Shown here: positions 1-8,319 of the stretch, in pieces | Numbering within the stretch: the stretch's first letter is position 1 | Layout of the letters: every line of letters starts with the position of its first letter | From: a virus | Length of the DNA: 24,019 nt | Reading direction: 5' to 3' (one strand) | Virus record (IMG/VR): IMGVR_UViG_3300015371_000175 | Span: 1-24,019 of that record | Program-made: the position numbers and the translations under genes | The notes under the pieces: generated by a model | Databases searched by the model: none | Told to the model about the DNA's origin: nothing | What the model saw: the letters and a program-made list of their open reading frames with translations, nothing else

Positions 1-863
1 CCGGAGCGCGTCTGGTAGCCAAGCCGCATCGCCTCAGTGAGCGTCGTGGACGAGTTGTACACCCTCGCGCGGACCCTGTACCGGCCGACCCACTCGCCAA
101 TCGCCGTCACCACAGCCACAGCTGAGGTTGACAGCGCCGCGCTCCGGTAGATGTTGGTGCTCAACGAGCCGGTTCGGGTGGTACTCGTCGCGCCGCCTGC
201 GGCTGTGAGGTCCGGCTGAGTCAGCAGCAGGTCAGTCGGGTTGTCCGGGTCAAAGTATCGCGACTCCATGCCGCACTCGGCCCAAGCCCGGTTAGACGCC
301 GTGTTGTTGTAGACGCGGACCAGGCCCAGCGCCTCCGCCGATCCCTGAAGCTCCGGGATGACCGCCTCGATGTGCCACGGCGCGGTCAAGCCGCTCTGCG
401 AGAAGATGTTGCGCTGCGCCAGCCGACCGTAGGGGTGGGCGGTGAACTCAAACGCGCACTCGCCGATCCGCGCGCCAACGCGAGTCGGGTCCTGCGGCCA
501 CTCGGTGATGCGAATGGTCTCCAGGTCATAGATGATCCGGTCGCCGCCGTCCGGAATGAAGTGCAGCTGGCCGCCATATCGGCCGACCTCATCGAGACGC
601 CTCGACCACGCTTGGACGTTGTTGTTGAAGTCGATGGAGTTGTCACCGGTGATGATGACCTTGCCGCCGCCGGTCGGATTGCCCTCGTGGCGGTTGACGC
701 GCTTCGCCCCTTGCGTGTCAATTGACTCCGCGAAGCTCTCATCGAACACCGGGGTGGGAAGCTCCAGCCCCGTGTCCTTGTCCGCGAAGATTGACGTGGT
801 GTCGGTGATGTCCAGGTAGTCGGCCTGGTCCAAGTTGCTCACCAGTAGTGCCTGTACAGCCAT
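1..863 (-). CDS. Minor tail protein, N-terminal part (runs off the left edge)
   Basis: The frame opens with an ATG at 863 that overlaps the tape measure stop (ATGA) and stays open for 287 codons to the window edge, so the C-terminus is missing. An AAGGGG ribosome site lies 7 nt upstream. The protein starts MAVQALLVSNL and is mostly beta-strand-like, with no signal peptide or membrane segment. The first gene after the tape measure in siphoviruses usually encodes the distal tail (Dit) or another baseplate or minor tail protein, and position is the main evidence here. The segment at residues 55-165 (for example GDNSIDFNNNVQAW and a later FEFTAHPYGR) looks like a Dit-style tail ring domain followed by a possible jelly-roll-like region. 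I do not recognise a named family. The role as tail protein is fairly safe; the exact baseplate part is not. Confidence 0.7.
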   Translation of the reverse strand, partial: MAVQALLVSNLDQADYLDITDTTSIFADKDTGLELPTPVFDESFAESIDTQGAKRVNRHEGNPTGGGKVIITGDNSIDFNNNVQAWSRRLDEVGRYGGQLHFIPDGGDRIIYDLETIRITEWPQDPTRVGARIGECAFEFTAHPYGRLAQRNIFSQSGLTAPWHIEAVIPELQGSAEALGLVRVYNNTASNRAWAECGMESRYFDPDNPTDLLLTQPDLTAAGGATSTTRTGSLSTNIYRSAALSTSAVAVVTAIGEWVGRYRVRARVYNSSTTLTEAMRLGYQTRS

Positions 864-3800
864 CAGCTACCCCTTAGTGCGAAGCTCCGGCGTCCGTGCG
901 ACCGCGTCCTCATCAGCTGGCCGTTCACCTTCACTTGGATCGCTTTGTCAAGGTCATACTCCGTGTAGATGTTGCCGTTGAGGTGAAGCTCCACAGCCCC
1001 GCCGCCGCCCATCGGGTAGACGTTCGCCGGTCCCTCGATGACCTCTGGCCCGGCCTCGCCCGCGATGCCGAACATCCCGGCGGGGATCGCGCCACCCTTG
1101 GCGAACAGACCGGCGTAGCTCGCCAACACCGGCTGCTCCGCCCGCGACACGATCAGTTGGCGTTGTAGGATCGCGATCTGCTCGCGCAGGAGGTCGGCCA
1201 GTCCGCCGTCATCACCGCCGTCCGCCGCGCCGCCATCGAATGTCTGCGACGTATCAAACGGCTGATCCGGTAGCCAGGTCGCCCAGCTGGTGTAGGCGTC
1301 TAGCAGCGAGCCGCCGTAGGTGCCGAGCGGTGGCAGCTTCTTCCAGACGCCGGGTGGAGCGCCAAAGCCTCTGATCTCGTTGACCGCATCCAGGAACGAC
1401 TCGCCGCCGAAGTCAAGCCCGATGCCGGTCGGGATGGTCGCGCCGCCGATGGCCTCCTTCTTGTCGCGGAGCATGCCCATGATGGAGCGCGAGGTCGCGT
1501 CCGCGAACGTCGAGAAGTCGTCCCATGGCTCCGGCCGCCCGACGCGGAATGACTTGTCGCCGGTCATGTAGGCCAGATAGCGCCGGAATTGCGCCTCGTG
1601 CTCGCGAAGCTTGATGACATCGTTCTTCTTGTGATGCTTGTACTCGTCGCTCGTCGGCTTGGCCTTGAAGAGCTTGTTGAGGAGGTCCTGGTGCTCCTTG
1701 TCGATCTCGCTGTCCGCGAGTTCCTTGAGCCGCCTCCACCAGTCGCCTTCGTTCGGCGACTTCGCCGCGTCCTTGTACTTGTTGAACACCTTGTTGATGA
1801 AGGTGTGCGTGTACGGCTCGCGGATCTTGTGCCACTTCATGTCCTTCTCGTCGCCCGGTGTGATCTCGTTGCCAGACACCTTGAAGCCCAGGTCCTTGAA
1901 CCGCTTGTAGACGTCATCCGGCGTGACGTGATTCATCAGCGTCAGCGGATGGTCGCCGAGCCAGTCGGTGTCGCGCTTGATGTGATGCTTGTCGTGGTCG
2001 AGCGCGCGATCAATCTGGTGGTGCATATGCTCCTTCTTCCGGAGCGTGTCGCGGACCTCCTTCACGAAGTCGCTGACCTTGTGATCGCCGAGCGTCTCCC
2101 AAGCCTTCAGCTTCGCCATGACGTCCTTCTGCGATCCGCCGAGCGTCACCGCCGAGTTGGACAGGTCAACGAGGTCCATGATCTCCTGCCATATCCAACC
2201 CTTCTCATTCTTGCCGCCGATCATCGACGGGATGAGATAGCCGTGCGGGTCGAGCATGTCGAGCGCGCGCCTTGCGTCATTGGGCAGCAAGTTGTAGAGC
2301 GTGCCCTTGAGCATGTCCAGCTGCTCCTGCCCGGTCTTCGCCAGCCCCAGCTGCGCCGCGATGTCAGTCGCCTCCATCGCCGCGTCGAGCGCCGGAGCCA
2401 ACTGGTCATACTGGAAGCTCAAGATCTCATCGAGCGACTCCAGCCGCGACTCGTTCTCGCGGTCGGTTGCCACTGAGATGGCGCGCTCGTGCATCTTGTC
2501 CAGCAGACCCTTCGGCAAGTCCAAGTCCTTGATGGTCTTCTGGAACGCCTTGGTGATGTCGTCTTGCTTGTTGAACTGGCCGGTCTTCGTCCCGAGCAAC
2601 TTCTGGATGTACTCGTGCATCGTCCGGATCTTGCCGTGGAATCCGCCGCCGCTTCCTCCGCCTCCGCCGCCCGGATAGCCCGGCGGGATGTCGGTGCCGC
2701 CAAAGCCGCCCGCGCTGCCTCCGACATCGCCGCCTCCAGCGAGCAGCTGGCGGACCAAGCCGCCTTCCCGGTACCAGTTGTTGGCCTGATGGAAGCTCCA
2801 AGCCGCCGCAGGCGAGCCATACCGCTGCTTGATGTACTGCATCATCCACTGTAGCTGGAGCTTCGCCGACTCCAACCCGTGGTATGGCCACGCGCCGGGC
2901 GGGTACTTGCTCGGAGGCAACGCCTGCGCCAGCCCGGCCGCTCCGCTCGATGAGTTCTGCGCGGTCGGGTCCCAGCCCGCCTCCGACATCTCCAGCGCGT
3001 TGAACTGCGGCCACTGATTGGCCCAGCCCATCTGGTCCAACATCTGCTTCGCCATCTGCTGGATAGGTCCAGTCGGAACGTCCAACCCGAGTCCACCGCT
3101 GTGCTTCGCCAAGAAGTCATTGACCTCGTTGACCGCCTTGTCGAGCACGCCCTGGCCGATGTCGTGCAGTCCGCCGTCCGGACCCTTGAACACCATGTCG
3201 GGGATCGACTGGACGCCCATGCTCGCCTTCGCGCCGATGCCCTGATTGGTTGCGACGTGAAGATGGTCGATGTGATCGGCCCAAGTCGCGCTGCCCCAGA
3301 ACGAAGGCGACACCCGGTTGCCGGAGTCCCAGCTGACCATGTTGCCCCAACCGGCCGGGTTGTGGATGCCCTCGAGAATGCTCGGCCCGATCTTGTTGGC
3401 GTAGTCTGTACCGGCGTTCGCGTTACCAGGAACCCAGTCAAACGCCTCGCCAAGTGAGTGGAACGATCCAGTGTCGCCCGCTCGCAAGCCGCTGGAGATG
3501 CCTCCGCCGAAGGTCTTGACGAAGTAGGTGGCTAGCGCCGCCGCCGCAGGCTTCATACCGGCGGTGCCGCCGGTTGCGAAGCGCGGGAACTGATTGTTCA
3601 CAGCCCGCAGGGTACGCAAGCCGATCTGCGACACCGCGTCCGGGTCAAACAGACGCTCGCCCGGCTCCAAGCTCACCGGCGTGAGCGGATGACGCCTGCC
3701 GGTCTTCTTATCCAGCGGACCTCCGCCCGCGAGCATCGGCCAGATCGCCGACGCCTTCTTGTTGAGGATGAACGAGCCAACCGGCACCGCCGTATGGAAC

Positions 3801-6568
3801 ACATCGCCGACGCCGTGGCCCGGAACGATCTCGCCGCCCGCCGCCTTGTGTTGGCCCTTCATCGTCACCGCGTGGAACTTGATCGGCGAGACGCCGCCGC
3901 CCAACCCCTTCGCGATCTGATTGAAGTTCTTGGACACGGTGCCCATACCGTCGCCGACCGCGCCGGAGAACGAGCCAATGTTCTGGCTCGACACCCGCTG
4001 GAACTTGTCGATGGAAGTCTGGAGGTTGTGGGCGTCGCGTCCGGTGTCACGCATGTCGTCGCCGGACTTCTTGCTCATGCCGTGAGTCGTGTGAGTGAAG
4101 TCGGTGATGGAGTGGGACGCTCGCGGAATCGTCCGGTGGCTCATCGTGTCAAACGGATTGATGAGGTTCTTCTTGAAGACGTTGCCGAGCGGGTCAGTGT
4201 TCCGCTTCTGCTCCTTGAGGCTCTGATTCCAGCGGTTGGTCTCCTGGATGACCGGGCCAACCTTCTGGTAGTAGACCTGGAAGTCCTTGGTGAGGTTGTG
4301 CTGGCTGACGCCGAGGTTCTGGACGGCCGTCTTGCCGTCCTTCAGCGACTTCGCGAACTTCGGCCCGACTTCCTGCGCCGCCTTCAGCAACAGCCCGCTC
4401 TGCTTCGCCGCCGCCTTGCTCTGGGCTTGCTGCGCTTCCTTGAGCTTGTTGTTGATGTCACTGAGCTTCTTATCCGACGCGCCGCTCTGCTCCGCCGCGA
4501 TGAAGTGCTTCTTGAGGTGCCTGACCTGATCCTTCAAACCTTCGTTGACCTGCTTGATGTGCTGGTACTCAAACGCGATCTGATGGGTGGCGAACTTCCG
4601 CTGCTGACCGGCGAGCTTCTCCGCGTTCTCCTCGCGCTTCAGCGCCTTGCGGTGCGCCTCGACCGCGTCATGCAGCTGCTTCTCCGCGCGGATCGCGGGC
4701 ATCGACTCGCGCCGATGGCGCTCCAACACGTTCTGGTAATGCTGCTCGGCTCGCTTGACGTTGTCCGCCGTCCGCTTGACCTGCTCATGAGACTTGGACA
4801 CCGCGTTCGCCGACTTGTGATATGAGTCAACGGCATCCTTCGCACTCCGGAATCCCTTGGTGATGTCGCGCGACGCCTTGTGAACCTTTTGGAGCGCGCC
4901 GATGTGCTTGGCCGCTTGCGAGTCGAACAGACCGCCGAGCCAACCGCCGAGGAACGAGCCAATGCCCGAGCCGACGAGCGCGCCCGGTAGCCCTCCGACA
5001 AGTCCGCCGACGAGTCCCCCAGCGAGCGCGCCGCCGGTCTTGAACAACGTCTGCTTGGTGTCACCCTTGATGCCGCTCGACACGATGTTCGCGATTCCGG
5101 CGACCGCGATTGCGGCGGGCAGAGCCTTCGCCAACGCTCCGCTGAGGCTGAATGCCCAAGCGCGACCGGCAGCCGCCAGCCCCACCGTTCCCGACTCCGC
5201 GACGATGGCGACGCCGAGCGTCTTGGCGATGGTCGCCGCGAGCGTCCGTCCGATGGCCGCGCCGAGAACGCCCCACTGACCAGCGATGGTAATGCCAGCC
5301 GCGATGATCGCGAGCTTGCCCGCGAGGTCCGCGTGGATGAAGCCGGTGATGATGCCCTTGACGATGGCAAAGCCGCCCGCCACTGCCGCCGCTGCGAGCT
5401 TCGGCCCCATGGAGGACACCACGTGCGCCGCCATATCGGCGAGCGTGCTCAGCTTGTCGGAGAAGCTACCAGGTCCGGTGAGAACGTCCGTCACGTCCTT
5501 GACCGCCGACGCAAACGCCGGGGTGATGACGTCGCCGAGCTTGATGAGCACCACCTGTAGCTCGTTGGCGGCCTCTTGGAGCTTGACGCCCGGCTTGTCC
5601 TGGACCTGCTTCCACTTCTTGCCGAAGTCCTCAGTGGCCTGACCGATGCCGTTGAACTTCTTGTGGAGGTCATCGACGTTCTGGATCAGGGTCAGGATCG
5701 CCGCTGAGCTTCGCCCTCCGCCGAACGCCTCCGAGATCAGCGGCCCAGCCTTCGCTCCGGATAGCCCGGCTTGGTCGAGCTTGTCCGACAACAGCTGGAT
5801 GGCAGCGGGCAGTCCCTTCGTCCGCATGACCTCGCCGAGCTTGTCTGCAGACAGACCTATCTGGCCCAACGCCTTCGCCGCCTCGTCGGATGGCGCGGCC
5901 ATGAGGCTGAAGGTCATGCGCAAACGAGTCGCCGACTGCTGCGCAGACATACCCTTTGAAGTCATGACGTCGAGCGCCGAGCCGACATCCTGCAGCGACA
6001 GGCCAAACGCCTTCGCCGCCGGGAGCACGCCGGTGGATAGCGCGCCGGTCATCTCGTCCATCCGCATGTTACCTTGACCGACGATGGCGTTGAGCATGCC
6101 GATGGTCTCGCCCATCTTCTCGGTGCCCTTGATGCCGGACTGCATCGCGCCAACTACCGCGTTGGTCGTGTCCTCCAAGTCAGCCTGGCCGACCTCCGCA
6201 AGCTTCGATGACGCGGACAAGACCTTCATCGCCTTCGCGCCGCGATAGCCAACCGACTCGATATGGAACAGCGCGTCAGCCAGTTCCTTCGGAGCGAAGG
6301 TCCGGTGCGTGGATAGCTCCAGCACCTGATCGCGTAGATCCTTGATCTCACCAGCCGACGCTCCGGCCGAAGTCGAGATCAGCCGCATCGACTTGTTGAA
6401 GTCCATGCTGGCATTCACAGCCGCCACGCCGATACCGGCGACGGCGAGCGCACCAACCTTGCCCACCGTCGCCAGTCTCGACTTCAGCGTTGACGACTTC
6501 GCCTGCTTCATCAGCGGAGCGAAGTTGCCGATGATGTCTACATAGCCTGTTCCGACTTTGGTGGCCAC
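863..6568 (-). CDS. Tape measure protein with M15 peptidase-like and lytic transglycosylase domains
   Basis: This 1901-aa protein sets tail length and occupies the tail lumen; at about 0.15 nm per residue it would give a tail near 285 nm. Residues 55-300 match the TP901-type tape measure core (STSAGASAGEIKDL, FGGGRSSAAILTLI). Residues 380-545 are hydrophobic and glycine-rich, and 565-800 are charged coiled coil. Residues 1035-1044 fit the SxHxxGxAxD zinc motif of VanY/M15 peptidases, completed by DHLHV at 1101-1105. Residues 1168-1270 resemble a soluble transglycosylase, with probable catalytic Glu1196 in SEAGWDP and the AAGLAQALP motif. A Gly linker (1299-1309) leads to a Lys/Asp/His-rich region, and the end carries the common GIAGEAGPEVI tail motif. 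The start is GTG, two bases after the chaperone stop. The two domains probably help cell-wall penetration during DNA entry. Confidence 0.96.
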   Translation of the reverse strand: MATKVGTGYVDIIGNFAPLMKQAKSSTLKSRLATVGKVGALAVAGIGVAAVNASMDFNKSMRLISTSAGASAGEIKDLRDQVLELSTHRTFAPKELADALFHIESVGYRGAKAMKVLSASSKLAEVGQADLEDTTNAVVGAMQSGIKGTEKMGETIGMLNAIVGQGNMRMDEMTGALSTGVLPAAKAFGLSLQDVGSALDVMTSKGMSAQQSATRLRMTFSLMAAPSDEAAKALGQIGLSADKLGEVMRTKGLPAAIQLLSDKLDQAGLSGAKAGPLISEAFGGGRSSAAILTLIQNVDDLHKKFNGIGQATEDFGKKWKQVQDKPGVKLQEAANELQVVLIKLGDVITPAFASAVKDVTDVLTGPGSFSDKLSTLADMAAHVVSSMGPKLAAAAVAGGFAIVKGIITGFIHADLAGKLAIIAAGITIAGQWGVLGAAIGRTLAATIAKTLGVAIVAESGTVGLAAAGRAWAFSLSGALAKALPAAIAVAGIANIVSSGIKGDTKQTLFKTGGALAGGLVGGLVGGLPGALVGSGIGSFLGGWLGGLFDSQAAKHIGALQKVHKASRDITKGFRSAKDAVDSYHKSANAVSKSHEQVKRTADNVKRAEQHYQNVLERHRRESMPAIRAEKQLHDAVEAHRKALKREENAEKLAGQQRKFATHQIAFEYQHIKQVNEGLKDQVRHLKKHFIAAEQSGASDKKLSDINNKLKEAQQAQSKAAAKQSGLLLKAAQEVGPKFAKSLKDGKTAVQNLGVSQHNLTKDFQVYYQKVGPVIQETNRWNQSLKEQKRNTDPLGNVFKKNLINPFDTMSHRTIPRASHSITDFTHTTHGMSKKSGDDMRDTGRDAHNLQTSIDKFQRVSSQNIGSFSGAVGDGMGTVSKNFNQIAKGLGGGVSPIKFHAVTMKGQHKAAGGEIVPGHGVGDVFHTAVPVGSFILNKKASAIWPMLAGGGPLDKKTGRRHPLTPVSLEPGERLFDPDAVSQIGLRTLRAVNNQFPRFATGGTAGMKPAAAALATYFVKTFGGGISSGLRAGDTGSFHSLGEAFDWVPGNANAGTDYANKIGPSILEGIHNPAGWGNMVSWDSGNRVSPSFWGSATWADHIDHLHVATNQGIGAKASMGVQSIPDMVFKGPDGGLHDIGQGVLDKAVNEVNDFLAKHSGGLGLDVPTGPIQQMAKQMLDQMGWANQWPQFNALEMSEAGWDPTAQNSSSGAAGLAQALPPSKYPPGAWPYHGLESAKLQLQWMMQYIKQRYGSPAAAWSFHQANNWYREGGLVRQLLAGGGDVGGSAGGFGGTDIPPGYPGGGGGGSGGGFHGKIRTMHEYIQKLLGTKTGQFNKQDDITKAFQKTIKDLDLPKGLLDKMHERAISVATDRENESRLESLDEILSFQYDQLAPALDAAMEATDIAAQLGLAKTGQEQLDMLKGTLYNLLPNDARRALDMLDPHGYLIPSMIGGKNEKGWIWQEIMDLVDLSNSAVTLGGSQKDVMAKLKAWETLGDHKVSDFVKEVRDTLRKKEHMHHQIDRALDHDKHHIKRDTDWLGDHPLTLMNHVTPDDVYKRFKDLGFKVSGNEITPGDEKDMKWHKIREPYTHTFINKVFNKYKDAAKSPNEGDWWRRLKELADSEIDKEHQDLLNKLFKAKPTSDEYKHHKKNDVIKLREHEAQFRRYLAYMTGDKSFRVGRPEPWDDFSTFADATSRSIMGMLRDKKEAIGGATIPTGIGLDFGGESFLDAVNEIRGFGAPPGVWKKLPPLGTYGGSLLDAYTSWATWLPDQPFDTSQTFDGGAADGGDDGGLADLLREQIAILQRQLIVSRAEQPVLASYAGLFAKGGAIPAGMFGIAGEAGPEVIEGPANVYPMGGGGAVELHLNGNIYTEYDLDKAIQVKVNGQLMRTRSHGRRSFALRGS

Positions 6569-6570
6569 GT

Positions 6571-7011
6571 CTACATCGCCTTCCCAGTGCGGCCGAAGAA
6601 CTGCGCGATCTCACGCATGTTCTCGAGCGACGTCACGCGCTTGGACTGCTTCGCCTGCGCTGCCGCCTCCGCCTGCGCCTTCTGGATGTGATCCGGACGC
6701 TCATAGCTGATCTCGCCCGGCACCTTGATGCGCTTCTCGCCGCGCAACTGCGCGAAGATCGCGCTGAGCCACCCGCCCAGGATCTCATTCTGCTGGGCCA
6801 GTAGCTCGTCTTGGCGCGTCCATGACTCGGCCTCGATGCGCTCATCGCGCCAAAGCGGAGCGTCCTGGGGAAGCCCATTCACGAGCGCCCAAAGTCGGCG
6901 GACGCCGAGCGTCCCCCACTCCGCAGTTAGGTCGATGCCGTAGACCATCTGGAAGGATGCCTCAAGCAAGTTCCAGCGTTCCGCTATGAACCCGTTGAGG
7001 CTTCGGATTCC
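6571..7011 (-). CDS. Tail assembly chaperone, frameshifted C-terminal part (gpT-like)
   Basis: This frame is the -1 extension of the chaperone gene immediately upstream. Read from the slip at 7011 it gives GIRSLNGFIAERWNLLEASF and continues to a TAG at 6571-6573, ending just before the tape measure. The sequence RWNLLEASFQMVYGIDL followed by WRRL-like and LPQDAPLWR segments is the usual content of the gpT part of siphovirus chaperone fusions. Independent initiation is possible only at a weak TTG (6969), which would cut off the conserved RWN segment, so I favour production solely as a fusion of about 264 residues. The fusion is expected to bind the tape measure and recruit tail tube subunits during assembly, and is not normally in the virion. 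The C-terminal 50 residues are Ala/Gln/Lys-rich and helical. Confidence 0.85.
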   Translation of the reverse strand, partial: GIRSLNGFIAERWNLLEASFQMVYGIDLTAEWGTLGVRRLWALVNGLPQDAPLWRDERIEAESWTRQDELLAQQNEILGGWLSAIFAQLRGEKRIKVPGEISYERPDHIQKAQAEAAAQAKQSKRVTSLENMREIAQFFGRTGKAM

Positions 7012-7364
7012 CCCTCAGACAACCCGTATGCCGCAAGCGCGTCATTCATCAGGTCGATGAGCGGGGACGTCCCCGATTCCACGTCCAGGTAGACGTCATC
7101 CTCATCGAGCTTGTCCAGCACGCGAGCGAATTGCTCCGCGCCGATGACCGACTCGATGAGGCGAGCGTTGCCCTGGAAGTCGCCCTCCCGAAGGATGCCG
7201 AACCTCCAGACAACCGACTCCTTGAGCTTGGGAGGGAGGTCCAACTCCATCCCCCTGAACTCGATGACCACCCGGTCCTCGTCCGACTCCGCTATGGCGG
7301 CTGTGGCCGCCGCGCCATCTTCTGACGCGGCAGCCTTCCCAGCCTTTGCTTTGGCCGTTGCCAT
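6984..7364 (-). CDS. Tail assembly chaperone, upstream frame (gpG-like)
   Basis: This 126-aa protein lies between the major tail protein and the tape measure, where siphoviruses encode the gpG/gpGT chaperones. Its ATG at 7364 shares one base with the TGA of the major tail gene (TGATG), so translation is probably coupled. Residues 1-30 are Ala/Lys/Glu-rich and probably disordered. Residues 31-110 (VVIEFRGMELDLPPKLKESV, then EQFARVLDKLDEDDVYLDV) resemble the compact helical domain of actinophage chaperones. A GGGGGAA run near the end (7014-7008) allows a -1 shift into the next frame. The unshifted product ends ASTGS at a TAG. The assignment rests on position, the frameshift arrangement and similarity in style; primary sequence in this family is poorly conserved. 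Confidence 0.88.
   Translation of the reverse strand: MATAKAKAGKAAASEDGAAATAAIAESDEDRVVIEFRGMELDLPPKLKESVVWRFGILREGDFQGNARLIESVIGAEQFARVLDKLDEDDVYLDVESGTSPLIDLMNDALAAYGLSEGESEASTGS
7008..7014 (-). promoter_or_regulatory. Probable programmed -1 frameshift site (GGGGGAA)
   Basis: On the minus strand the zero frame reads GAG GGG GAA near the end of the upstream chaperone gene. Slipping back one base at G-GGG-GAA re-pairs glycine tRNA perfectly on GGG. It joins the two chaperone frames, whose coordinates differ by exactly the offset a -1 shift requires. The downstream frame is open from the slip to 6571 and its first residues look like genuine chaperone sequence. The A-site pairing after slippage (GAA to GGA) is imperfect, so the exact slip mechanism is inferred. 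Confidence 0.72.
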
Positions 7365-7948
7365 CAGCTGAAGTTGCCGAAGGCCAGGTCATCGTCGCCG
7401 ACGAAGTACCAGCTGCGGTCCTTGTCGTCGGGTGACAGCCCGTTGAACGTCACGGGTAGCACGGCGATGCCTGTACGGACAAGCTGCGTCTCGACGGCCT
7501 CCGTGACGTTGCCCCGATAGATGACGACACGGCAGTTCCGGTCGCCGTCAGCGAAGTCAACGATGAGGCTGTAGTCGGGCAGTGCGTCCTGATCGGCAGG
7601 CGGGTCATACCTGAACACGCCAGCCGCAGGCTCAGACCACTCTCCGCCGCCGAAGGCGAGCGCAAAGTTGTCTTGATTCCACTGCTCCAGTGAGAACGCG
7701 GCCATGATGGCGCGGGCGGTGACGAGTCTCCGGACAGGAGTCGCCTTCTGCCACGCGTTGATGTCCTCCACGGTGGGCGTCGCCGTGAATGTCACGCCGT
7801 CCTCCGTGGTGTAGCCGAGGTCCGTGTAGTCCGGCGTGGAGGCTGTTGGGCCATCCGCGTCTGCCGGCAATGACGGCGCATCGGCTAGGTTGGCGAGCCG
7901 AACATTGCCCGAGATGGCAACGACAAGCTCCTCGGATTGGAACGCCAT
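7364..7948 (-). CDS. Major tail (tail tube) protein
   Basis: This 194-aa protein stands directly upstream of the tail chaperones and the tape measure, the standard place for the tail tube subunit. Its N-terminus (MAFQSEELVVAISGNVRLAN) and the segment LGYTTEDGVTFTATPTVEDI match the pattern of actinophage tail tube proteins, in which an early 'GYTTEDG' stretch introduces the beta-barrel tube fold. The C-terminal half is rich in beta strands (YSLIVDFADGDRNCRVVIY) and ends at a TGA overlapping the next ATG. An AAAGGA ribosome site lies 9 nt upstream of the ATG. The gene is preceded by a 71-nt gap with two small hairpins, which fits separate control of a highly expressed structural gene. No C-terminal immunoglobulin-like domain is present. 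Confidence 0.9.
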   Translation of the reverse strand: MAFQSEELVVAISGNVRLANLADAPSLPADADGPTASTPDYTDLGYTTEDGVTFTATPTVEDINAWQKATPVRRLVTARAIMAAFSLEQWNQDNFALAFGGGEWSEPAAGVFRYDPPADQDALPDYSLIVDFADGDRNCRVVIYRGNVTEAVETQLVRTGIAVLPVTFNGLSPDDKDRSWYFVGDDDLAFGNFS

Positions 7949-7963
7949 ATCCCAGTCCTTTCT

Positions 7964-8006
7964 CCCCCGCAGGGGATCTGTTCACTTATCGTTGGCCCCG
8001 CAGGGC
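7964..8006 (-). other. Two small GC hairpins in the gap before the major tail gene
   Basis: The non-coding gap 7949-8019 contains the block CCCTGCGGGG twice on the transcript strand, within 7995-8006 and within 7965-7975, about 31 nt apart. Each copy can fold: GCCC-TGCG-GGGC in the first and CCCC-TGC-GGGG in the second. The second lies just upstream of the AAAGGA ribosome site. No U-run follows either stem, so they are weak as intrinsic terminators. RNA stabilisation, processing or translational control are alternatives. Confidence 0.4.
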
Positions 8007-8019
8007 ACTCAGATGTGTG

Positions 8020-8319
8020 TTACGGTTTTGGTGCCACGTCGAGCCTTAGCCCAGACGCGGTCACTGCCCGCCGCAGCGGGCTGTAAGCCTCGTTGTTGAC
8101 GCTGCCGAACTCGACGATGTGCCAGGCGTGGCGTGGGTTGTCAAAGATGACCTCGTTGTCCTCCGCCTCGATGTAGCTGCCCTCGTTCCCGGGAGCAAGC
8201 TCCTTCGCGTTGTCGGCGACAACTTGCGCGACGCCTCCGAAGAATTGCTGCGCGGCCTCAGTTTCTGACAGCCCTTTTGCGAGGGCTGAAGTCTTGAGGA
8301 GGTTCATCGTGAATGCCAT
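8020..8319 (-). CDS. HK97 gp10-like head-tail/tail completion protein
   Basis: This 99-aa protein ends with HIVEFGSVNNEAYSPLRRAV (residues 67-86), the signature of the HK97 gp10 / minor capsid family that sits at the neck of siphovirus particles (typically xxVExGt.....p.PflrpA). The upstream half is helical and includes AKELAPGNEGSYI, matching the 'apv.tG.Lr.si' region of that family in a shortened form. It starts at ATG 8319, sharing one base with the TAA of the tail terminator gene (TAATG). A second ATG four codons in (8307) cannot be excluded. Its place between the terminator and the major tail protein agrees with a neck role, although in many phages gp10-like genes precede the terminator. 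Confidence 0.8.
   Translation of the reverse strand: MAFTMNLLKTSALAKGLSETEAAQQFFGGVAQVVADNAKELAPGNEGSYIEAEDNEVIFDNPRHAWHIVEFGSVNNEAYSPLRRAVTASGLRLDVAPKP

Noticed and set aside
1589-2476. 295-codon plus-strand frame
   Set aside because: Antisense to the charged C-terminal region of the tape measure; valine/leucine/arginine repeats come from the complementary codons.
2640-2680. Tandem CCGCCGCC-type repeat
   Set aside because: It encodes the glycine linker of the tape measure (residues 1299-1309) and is explained by codon composition.
3689-4825. 378-codon open frame on the plus strand
   Set aside because: It is antisense to the well-supported tape measure coiled coil, is Leu/Arg/Val-rich without any motif, and lacks a ribosome site. 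GC-rich codon bias produces such shadow frames.
7964-8006. Duplicate CCCCGCAGGG as a CRISPR array or attachment site
   Set aside because: There are only two 10-bp copies with no spacer pattern, no cas genes and no integrase; short hairpins before an RBS explain it better.
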